A DNA stretch of 5,451 nt from an uncultured Eggerthellaceae bacterium (lineage in GTDB: Bacteria; Actinomycetota; Coriobacteriia; Coriobacteriales; Eggerthellaceae), in NCBI GenBank assembly GCA_934630905.1, contig CAKTXN010000114.1, positions 1-5,451 of the forward strand, written 5' to 3'. The notes beneath the pieces were generated by a model, which worked only from the letters and a program-made list of their open reading frames with translations, was not told the origin of the DNA and made no database searches. The translations under genes were made by a program, and so were the position numbers. Every line of letters starts with the position of its first letter. Position 1 is the stretch's first letter. Shown in pieces: positions 1-4,062 of this stretch.

Positions 1-726
1 GTCATTAACGTGGGCGTTTCCGGCCCGGGTGTAGTGCGTGCGGCGCTGGCAAGCTTGCCCGAAGACGCGGACATGACGGCCGTGGCAGAAACCATTAAGA
101 AGACGGCGTTCAAGATTACGCGCGCCGGCGAGCTTATGGCGCGCGAAGCAGCACGTCGGTTGGGCTATCAGAAGGGCATTTTGGATCTTTCCCTGGCACC
201 GACTCCCGCGCGCGGCGACTCGGTAGCCGACATTCTGGAAGCCATCGGCGTGGGACAATGCGGCGGCCCCGGCACCACGGCCGCGCTTGCCATGCTCAAC
301 GACGCCGTGAAGAAGGGCGGCGTTATGGCCAGCTCAAGCGTAGGCGGACTTTCCGGCGCGTTCATTCCCGTGTCCGAAGACGCCGGCATGATTCGCGCAG
401 CCGAAGCGGGCGTTTTGAGCTTGGAGAAGCTTGAAGCCATGACATGCGTATGCTCGGTTGGCTTGGATATGATTGCGATTCCCGGCGACACATCGGTAGA
501 GACCATTTTCGGCATTATCGCAGATGAATGCGCTATTGGCATGATCAACAACAAGACTACCGCCGTTCGCGTCATCCCGGCTATTGGACTGAACGTGGGC
601 GATCGCCTTGATTTCGGCGGCCTTCTGGGATACGCACCCGTTATGCCCGTACGCGAAGGCGCAGGCGACGTCTTCGCGCATCGCGGCGGCCGCATGCCCG
701 CCCCGCTAAACTCGCTGAAGAACTAG
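1..726 (+). CDS. PFL family protein (UPF0210/DUF711), C-terminal part
   Basis: The frame is open from base 1 (V-I-N-V-G-V-S-G-P-G) to a TAG at 724-726, giving 241 residues. The GTG at base 10 is not a real start, because the family's conserved block begins before it. The family is normally about 450 residues, so roughly the N-terminal half lies outside the window. Recognisable blocks, in visible-fragment order, are an SGPG segment, LSLAPTPARGDSVADIL, APGTTAALA-like (here GPGTTAALAMLND), GGLSGAFIPVSEDAGM, MTCVCSVGLDMIAIPGD, INNKTTAVRVIP, and a C-terminal RGGRMPAPLNSLKN. These match the UPF0210 family closely. Known of the family: a pyruvate-formate-lyase-like fold, cytoplasmic, no established reaction; genes for it often sit next to a small ACT-domain protein, which would be upstream and out of view. 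Family assignment is very secure; function is unknown. Confidence 0.93.
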   Translation, partial: VINVGVSGPGVVRAALASLPEDADMTAVAETIKKTAFKITRAGELMAREAARRLGYQKGILDLSLAPTPARGDSVADILEAIGVGQCGGPGTTAALAMLNDAVKKGGVMASSSVGGLSGAFIPVSEDAGMIRAAEAGVLSLEKLEAMTCVCSVGLDMIAIPGDTSVETIFGIIADECAIGMINNKTTAVRVIPAIGLNVGDRLDFGGLLGYAPVMPVREGAGDVFAHRGGRMPAPLNSLKN

Positions 727-815
727 GTAGCAGATTTGCACACCGCGCCGCTTTATTGCTTTTGCGGTAAGACGGCACGGAAATTCGCGCAGGCAGAGAA
801 CATGAGAGAAAAGCG

Positions 816-822
816 AAGGAGA
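816..822 (+). promoter_or_regulatory. Ribosome binding site of the FTR-like gene
   Basis: AAGGAGA lies 4 nt before the ATG at 827. It is a near-ideal Shine-Dalgarno sequence and fixes the start of the 65-residue protein against overlapping out-of-frame ORFs. Confidence 0.85.
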
Positions 823-826
823 CACT

Positions 827-1024
827 ATGCGCGTTTACGAGAACCCCGACAAAGAAACGGTGCGCATCGTGCGCGAAGGCCTGGCGCAGAAGGACGGCTA
901 CTGCCCGTGCCGTCTTGAGCGTACGCCCGACACGAAATGCATGTGCACCGAATTCAAGAACCAGATCAAAGACCCCGATTTCGAGGGCTTCTGCCACTGC
1001 ATGCTCTACTACAAGGAGAAATAG
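827..1024 (+). CDS. Minimal ferredoxin-thioredoxin reductase catalytic-chain-like protein
   Basis: A 65-residue soluble protein with six of its cysteines in three CxC pairs: C26-P-C28, C38-M-C40 and C56-H-C58. This is the order of pairs in the ferredoxin:thioredoxin reductase (FTR) catalytic chain, whose classical motif is CPC-X16-CPC-X8-CHC; here the spacing is CPC-X9-CMC-X15-CHC. By analogy C26, C38, C40 and C56 would bind a 4Fe-4S cluster, and C28 and C58 would form the redox-active disulfide, with H57 beside it. The family accepts electrons one at a time from ferredoxin and reduces a protein disulfide, usually in thioredoxin. The protein is smaller than plant and cyanobacterial chains, which are over 100 residues, and has only the cluster core. 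No FTR variable chain, thioredoxin or ferredoxin gene is visible nearby. The start is set by a strong RBS 4 nt upstream. The family call is good; the true partner is unknown. Confidence 0.85.
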   Translation: MRVYENPDKETVRIVREGLAQKDGYCPCRLERTPDTKCMCTEFKNQIKDPDFEGFCHCMLYYKEK

Positions 1025-1055
1025 CGGCTCTGAGCGTGTGAAAATGCTGGGCTGC

Positions 1056-1164
1056 CCAGCTGCAAGGGTCGAGCCGAACTGCGACGCTTTGGATAAGCTG
1101 TGCGAGCCCCGAGCAAGAAGAAGCATTATCCAAGTGGAGTCGTAAGGCGAGCCCTTGCCGCCGG
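1056..1164. repeat. Long imperfect inverted repeat (hairpin) in the convergent spacer
   Basis: Nested, co-linear complementarity is visible. GCAAGGG (1062-1068) pairs with CCCTTGC (1152-1158) and TCG (1069-1071) with CGA (1148-1150), leaving G1151 bulged. CGAC (1082-1085) pairs with GTCG (1139-1142). TTGGATAA (1089-1096) pairs with TTATCCAA (1126-1133), continued by GC/GC around a bulged A1125. Weaker outer pairing (CC and GC, with mismatches) reaches 1056 and 1164. The loop is about 22 nt, 1100-1121. A smaller alternative hairpin, GCTGGG-CTG-CCCAGC at 1046-1060, overlaps its left foot. There is no T-tract, so it is not a canonical terminator. It could be a structured RNA 3' to the FTR-like gene, a small extragenic repeat, or chance in GC-rich DNA. 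Confidence 0.45.
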
Positions 1165-1183
1165 ACAGCCCGAACTGCGGCGC
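1074..1183. repeat. Direct repeat pair, 14 nt, 13 of 14 identical
   Basis: CCGAACTGCGACGC at 1074-1087 recurs as CCGAACTGCGGCGC at 1170-1183, 96 nt apart. One copy lies inside the left arm region of the long hairpin, the other between that hairpin and the 11-bp inverted repeat. Meaning is unknown. Confidence 0.5.
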
Positions 1184-1186
1184 AAA

Positions 1187-1219
1187 TTGTTGACAAAAGG
1201 TGGGGTAATTTGTCAACAA
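1187..1219. repeat. Perfect 11-bp inverted repeat with 11-nt spacer
   Basis: TTGTTGACAAA (1187-1197) and its exact reverse complement TTTGTCAACAA (1209-1219) flank an 11-nt spacer, AGGTGGGGTAA. Each arm is itself nearly palindromic (TTGT-NN-ACAA), so the site can also be read as two tandem half-palindromes centred 23 nt apart. It lies 17 nt beyond the tlyA stop and 163 nt beyond the FTR-like stop. With only three G/C pairs per arm and no clear T-run it would be a weak terminator; a DNA-level protein-binding site is at least as likely. The arm contains a TTGACA -35-like hexamer on both strands, but no -10 box is found at proper spacing. Confidence 0.6.
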
Positions 1220-1235
1220 ACGACAGGCGGTTTTA

Positions 1236-1973
1236 TCAGCGCAGGACAGCGCGGACCAGGTATTCGACGTTGCCCTTCGCGCCGGTGATAGCGCTCTCCA
1301 CCACGCCGGTCACCTGAAAGCCTGCATCACGCAGGGCCTGCTCCACTTCGCCAATCACGCGTTGACGCACAGATTCATCGCGAACAATACCGTGGTCGCT
1401 CTCATCGGCCGCGCTTTCGAACTGCGGCTTGATAAGACCTAAAAACACGCTTCCCAACTGCCCTAACGATGCGAAGACAGATGCAAGCTGCGCCAAACCG
1501 ATGAAGCTTAGGTCGGCAACAATAATATCGAAGGGAGCGCCAAGCTCGGAAGGGCTGGCCGTGCGGATGTTCGTGCGCTCGAATGCCGTAACGCGCGTAT
1601 CCTGACGCAGCTTCATGGCAAGCTGACCGTAATTCACGTCCACGCATGCAACGCTTGCCGCGCCCGCTTGCAACAGGCAATCGGTGAAACCGCCCGTGGA
1701 GCTGCCCACGTCAATGCACTTGCAGCCGGTCACATCCTGCGCGAAAGCATCCAGAGCCGTTTGTAGCTTGTGACCGCCACGCGAAACATAACGCTTCGCA
1801 CCACGCACGAAAATGTCGGCAGTAGGCAGCACCTTAATAGCGGCACTTGTGGCATACACGTCGTCCACGCGCACCTCGTGAGCCAGCACCGCGCGCAAAG
1901 CAGCCGCGGTATCGGGGAAATATCCCAGCTCAACCAGCAGTTCGTCCAATCGTATTTTCTTCGGCTTTTTCAT
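1236..1973 (-). CDS. tlyA: TlyA family rRNA (cytidine-2'-O)-methyltransferase
   Basis: A 245-residue protein with an N-terminal S4 RNA-binding domain (about residues 7-60, starting RLDELLVELG) and a Rossmann-like SAM-dependent methyltransferase domain (about 60-245). Signature blocks are YVSRGGHKL (62-70), DVGSSTGGFTDCLL (88-101, SAM binding), DVNYGQLAMKLRQD (112-125), ADLSFIGL (153-160), LIKPQFE (180-186) and GNVEYLV (234-240). K69, D154, K182 and E237 line up with the K-D-K-E tetrad described for Mycobacterium tuberculosis TlyA. The family methylates C1920 of 23S rRNA, and in type II also C1409 of 16S rRNA, which affects capreomycin sensitivity; 'hemolysin' labels are historical. Compared with the 268-residue mycobacterial protein the N-terminus is complete but about 20-25 C-terminal residues are absent, so the type is uncertain. 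The ATG at 1973 was chosen because the family begins K/R-rich then RLD; an in-frame ATG at 2057 would add 28 unrelated residues. Confidence 0.93.
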   Translation of the reverse strand: MKKPKKIRLDELLVELGYFPDTAAALRAVLAHEVRVDDVYATSAAIKVLPTADIFVRGAKRYVSRGGHKLQTALDAFAQDVTGCKCIDVGSSTGGFTDCLLQAGAASVACVDVNYGQLAMKLRQDTRVTAFERTNIRTASPSELGAPFDIIVADLSFIGLAQLASVFASLGQLGSVFLGLIKPQFESAADESDHGIVRDESVRQRVIGEVEQALRDAGFQVTGVVESAITGAKGNVEYLVRAVLR

Positions 1974-1980
1974 GATGCCC

Positions 1981-1986
1981 AGTATA
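1981..1986 (-). promoter_or_regulatory. Candidate -10 box for leaderless tlyA transcript
   Basis: On the minus strand TATACT, one mismatch from TATAAT, ends 7 nt before the A of the tlyA ATG. Transcription would therefore start at or next to the start codon, and no Shine-Dalgarno sequence is seen in the intervening GGGCATC. No good -35 hexamer is found at 16-18 nt. Leaderless mRNAs are common in Actinomycetota, which fits. Confidence 0.5.
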
Positions 1987-2063
1987 GCGCAAACGGACGC
2001 GAAAGCGGTCACTGCACGCGGCGCGCCTTGCGCCCACCTGCGCGACGCATGCGCCACGCACGC

Positions 2064-2504
2064 TTACAGATAATCCTCGATCTTTTTATCTTTGCCCTTG
2101 GCAAAGACGGTCGGCTCGCCCAAAAGCGTCATGGTGATCTTGCCGTCTTCAAGAGTGGCGTTCGTCATGCCCAATGTCTTCTGGTTCGGCTTGAACGTAA
2201 TGGTTTTCCCATCGGCGCATTCCCACGTTCCATCGTTATCCATGCCGACCATAATCAGGTGAAACGTTTTGTCCTCGTCCAGATTGATAAACAAGCTGAA
2301 GCCCGATTTCTCCAACTGGGAAATCTCTTCATGGGTCGTGCCATTCGCGCCCTGGATCTCATACAGATCATACGTACCGGCGATTTTGCCCGCCGTATTC
2401 GCCGAACAGCCCGCACACGCCGTAAGCGCAACCGCAAAAACAGCGGCGCACAGCGCAACCAGCGCAATCTTTGCCTTTCCCCTATGCTTCACCTTGTGAT
2501 TCAT
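2064..2504 (-). CDS. Putative small lipoprotein of unknown function
   Basis: A 146-residue protein. Residues 1-12 are basic (MNHKVKHRGKAK), 13-29 are a hydrophobic signal segment, and L27-T28-A29-C30 is a good lipobox, so C30 should be lipidated and the mature protein of about 117 residues anchored outside the membrane. C33 follows closely. The mature part begins with GKIAGTYDLYEIQ and alternates short beta-like stretches (FSLFINLDEDKTFHLIM, DGTWECADGKTITF, GKITMTLLG), which resembles the small lipocalin-like or beta-barrel lipoproteins common in Gram-positive gut anaerobes; that is inference from pattern only. The ATG at 2504 is preferred because it gives a correct signal peptide and has an RBS; the open frame extends to an ATG at 2768, but those residues look like translated intergenic DNA. 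It is co-oriented with tlyA, 90 nt upstream of it, yet tlyA seems to have its own promoter. Specific function cannot be assigned. Confidence 0.82.
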   Translation of the reverse strand: MNHKVKHRGKAKIALVALCAAVFAVALTACAGCSANTAGKIAGTYDLYEIQGANGTTHEEISQLEKSGFSLFINLDEDKTFHLIMVGMDNDGTWECADGKTITFKPNQKTLGMTNATLEDGKITMTLLGEPTVFAKGKDKKIEDYL

Positions 2505-2514
2505 GTAGGCTTCG

Positions 2515-2521
2515 CTCCCCC
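2515..2521 (-). promoter_or_regulatory. Ribosome binding site of the lipoprotein gene
   Basis: On the minus strand GGGGGAG lies 10 nt before the ATG at 2504. The spacing is a little long but it is the only purine-rich block there, and it supports the internal start that exposes the signal peptide. Confidence 0.6.
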
Positions 2522-2723
2522 GCAATGCCGTAGTGCTTTCGTATGTGTCGCTATGATAGGTCACGTTGCGGAAGGCGGCTGTCACAAAACGCGCGCCCCT
2601 GAAAAAACCACAACAGCAGCGGAATTGGGGCGCAGCGCGAAGGCACTCCTTGCGACCACTTTCTGGGGACGACATGCACCGCCGCTGGAGCGCATCATCG
2701 CTGCCCGCGCACTTTGCCCTTCC

Positions 2724-2757
2724 GAGCGAAGGCGAAGCTGCTCCCTTCGCCTTCCTC
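2724..2757. repeat. Strong GC-rich hairpin upstream of the pheA promoter
   Basis: GAAGGCGAAG (2728-2737) and its exact complement CTTCGCCTTC (2745-2754) enclose a 7-nt loop. With C2727 bulged, GAG (2724-2726) also pairs with CTC (2755-2757), making 13 bp in total. No T-run follows on either strand. It lies about 105 nt upstream of the TATAAT box, so it is outside the presumed pheA leader. Confidence 0.55.
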
Positions 2758-2862
2758 TTCCCCAGCAAGCGCGTGGCCGGCCTCTTCCCCTTCCCGCGCC
2801 CCCCTTCCCCAGCAAACCAACGTCCAACGCGCCGCCCGCACAGCTTCGCATGTTGTGTCCGT

Positions 2863-2868
2863 TATAAT
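2863..2868 (+). promoter_or_regulatory. Probable pheA-aroB-aroC promoter (-10 box)
   Basis: A perfect TATAAT in an AT-rich patch (GTTATAATAAAAGTG) after a long GC-rich stretch. No recognisable -35 hexamer occurs at 16-18 nt upstream, so it may need an activator. The predicted start near 2875 would give an untranslated leader of about 84 nt before pheA. No Phe-rich leader peptide or terminator-type attenuator is visible in that leader. Confidence 0.6.
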
Positions 2869-2890
2869 AAAAGTGTAAAAACCCGAGCAA

Positions 2891-2922
2891 TTTCATGTGA
2901 AAATGCACGAAAATGCAGGAAA
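2891..2922 (+). repeat. Palindrome and tandem 10-mers in the pheA leader
   Basis: TTTCA-TG-TGAAA (2891-2902) is a 5-bp-arm palindrome. It runs into two tandem copies of GAAAATGCAN (2899-2908 and 2909-2918) followed by a partial third copy GAAA (2919-2922). The cluster lies about 16-48 nt after the predicted transcription start, where a repressor operator or an RNA-binding site could act. Function is inferred from position only. Confidence 0.4.
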
Positions 2923-2958
2923 CAAAACGAATGACCAGTACTGAAGCGAGACAAGCAT

Positions 2959-4062
2959 ATGAAGTCCCTGGAAGAAGCACGGGCGAACATCGACGCCATT
3001 GACACCCAAATTGCGCAGCTTTTCGAGGCGCGCATGCGCGAAGTTGAAGACGTTGCGCTCTACAAGCAAGCAAACGGCCTGCCCATTGAAGATATCGCAC
3101 GCGAAGAGAACGCGTCGGCCGAGCACGCGAAGCACATCACCGATCCTGTTATCCGCAGCTACTACGTGGATTTGCAGCACAGCATGCTGGGCATCTCCAA
3201 GGCATACCAACGCCAGCTTTTGCAGGGCATGCGCATTGCTTACAGCGGCGTAGAGGGCGCGTTTGCGAACATTGCCGCCCACCGCATTTTCCCCGAAGAG
3301 CAGATTGTGGGCTTCTTGAATTTCCAGGAAGCTTACGATGCCGTGGTTTCGGGCGATTGCGATTGCGCCGTGCTGCCCATCGAAAACAGCTATGCCGGCG
3401 AAGTGAGCCAGGTGGTTGACCTGATGTTTAGCGGATCGCTGCACGTCAACGGCGTGTATACGTTGCGCATCCTGCAGAATTTGCTGGGGATTCCCGGCAC
3501 AAGCGTGGCCGACGTGCGCACGGTGATTAGCCATCCACAGGCGCTTGCGCAATGCATGCCCTACATCAAGGAGCACGGTTTTGCCACGGAGGACGCCGTG
3601 AACACGGCACGTGCTGCCGCCGCCGTTGCCCAAGCGGGCGACCCGAGCGTAGCCGCTATTGCCAGCGCGGAAACGTCCAACTTGTACGGCCTGGAAGTCA
3701 TCGAGCGCGGCATTAACAAGAGCCTGCTGAACACCACGCGCTTCGCCGTGTTCTCGCGCTGCGAAAACCCCTCGCGCACCCGCACGAACAGCACGTTTAT
3801 GATGCTTTTCGCCGTGAATAACGAAGCCGGCGCGCTGGCCAACGCCATCAACGTGATTGCGCGCCACGGGTTCAACATGACCACACTGCGCAGTCATCCG
3901 CTGAAAAACAAGCCGTGGCAGTACTATTTTTACGTGGAAGCAGAAGGCGACGAGTCGTCCGAGACGGGCAAAAGCATGCTCTCTGAGCTGCAGGAACACT
4001 GCTCGCAAATCAAGATTATCGGCCATTACAACATGGAAGTTCCCCTGGAGGACAACGAATGA
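2959..4062 (+). CDS. pheA: Bifunctional chorismate mutase / prephenate dehydratase (P-protein)
   Basis: A 367-residue cytoplasmic enzyme that converts chorismate to prephenate and then to phenylpyruvate, the phenylalanine precursor. Residues 1 to about 88 are an AroQ-type chorismate mutase; R8, R25, K36, D45, R48 and E49 align with the active-site R11, R28, K39, D48, R51 and E52 of the E. coli domain. Residues 91-270 are prephenate dehydratase, opening RIAYSGVEGAFA and containing the catalytic T260-R261-F262 motif. Residues about 280-358 are a C-terminal ACT domain with the GAL motif at 291-293, where phenylalanine feedback binding is expected; the usual ESRP is replaced by RSHP (311-314). 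The length is normal for a P-protein. The ATG at 2959 has only a weak GAAGCGAG-like RBS, but it is the first start in frame and gives a full-length mutase helix. The stop overlaps the aroB start (ATGA), so the two are translationally coupled. Identification is very secure. Confidence 0.95.
   Translation: MKSLEEARANIDAIDTQIAQLFEARMREVEDVALYKQANGLPIEDIAREENASAEHAKHITDPVIRSYYVDLQHSMLGISKAYQRQLLQGMRIAYSGVEGAFANIAAHRIFPEEQIVGFLNFQEAYDAVVSGDCDCAVLPIENSYAGEVSQVVDLMFSGSLHVNGVYTLRILQNLLGIPGTSVADVRTVISHPQALAQCMPYIKEHGFATEDAVNTARAAAAVAQAGDPSVAAIASAETSNLYGLEVIERGINKSLLNTTRFAVFSRCENPSRTRTNSTFMMLFAVNNEAGALANAINVIARHGFNMTTLRSHPLKNKPWQYYFYVEAEGDESSETGKSMLSELQEHCSQIKIIGHYNMEVPLEDNE
4047..4051 (+). promoter_or_regulatory. 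Ribosome binding site of aroB, inside pheA
   Basis: GGAGG lies 7 nt before the aroB ATG at 4059, inside the last codons of pheA, consistent with coupled translation. Confidence 0.85.

Larger units (their letters stand above)
2505..2958. other. Divergent intergenic region, no convincing gene
   Basis: This 454-nt gap separates the leftward lipoprotein gene from rightward pheA. Open frames exist on both strands, but their translations are Pro/Arg/Ala/Phe-rich and look like translated low-complexity DNA. The segment about 2738-2815 is strongly pyrimidine-rich on the plus strand and repeats CTTCCCCAGCAA exactly at 2757-2768 and 2804-2815. The right end holds the probable pheA promoter and leader. 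For the lipoprotein gene, TATCAT on the minus strand (2558-2553) is a possible -10 box about 50 nt before its start, but no properly spaced -35 was found. Confidence 0.6.

Noticed and set aside
742..768. ACCGC/GCGGT hairpin between the PFL gene and the FTR-like gene
   Set aside because: Only 5 bp with a 17-nt loop and no T-tract; expected by chance.
1046..1060. GCTGGG-CTG-CCCAGC as a terminator of the FTR-like gene
   Set aside because: Short stem with no T-run after it (TGCAAGGG follows).
1126..1134. DnaA-box-like TTATCCAAG
   Set aside because: A single imperfect match, better explained as one arm of the inverted repeat; no cluster of boxes suggesting an origin.
1044..1145. 33-codon ORF with three cysteines in the spacer
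   Set aside because: No ribosome binding site, and its sequence is explained by the overlapping hairpin arms.
1974..2057. N-terminal extension of tlyA to an upstream ATG
   Set aside because: The extra 28 residues do not resemble the family, and the -10 box lies inside the extension just before the preferred ATG.
2593..2633. GCGCCCC/GGGGCGC inverted repeat
   Set aside because: Seven pairs around a 27-nt spacer in GC-rich DNA, with no supporting context.
2505..2768. N-terminal extension of the lipoprotein frame
   Set aside because: It would bury the signal peptide and lipobox deep inside the protein; the internal ATG has an RBS.
1770..2867. 365-codon open frame on the plus strand
   Set aside because: Antisense to tlyA and the lipoprotein gene and continuing into low-complexity DNA; Arg/His/Leu-rich with no recognisable motif or RBS.
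2903..2944. 13-codon upstream ORF (MHENAGNKTNDQY) as a pheA leader peptide
   Set aside because: It has no Phe codons and no Shine-Dalgarno, and no terminator/antiterminator pair follows.
2893..4026. 377-codon open frame on the minus strand
   Set aside because: It lies fully antisense to pheA, whose domains are unmistakable; the translation is His/Ala/Val-rich with no family resemblance.
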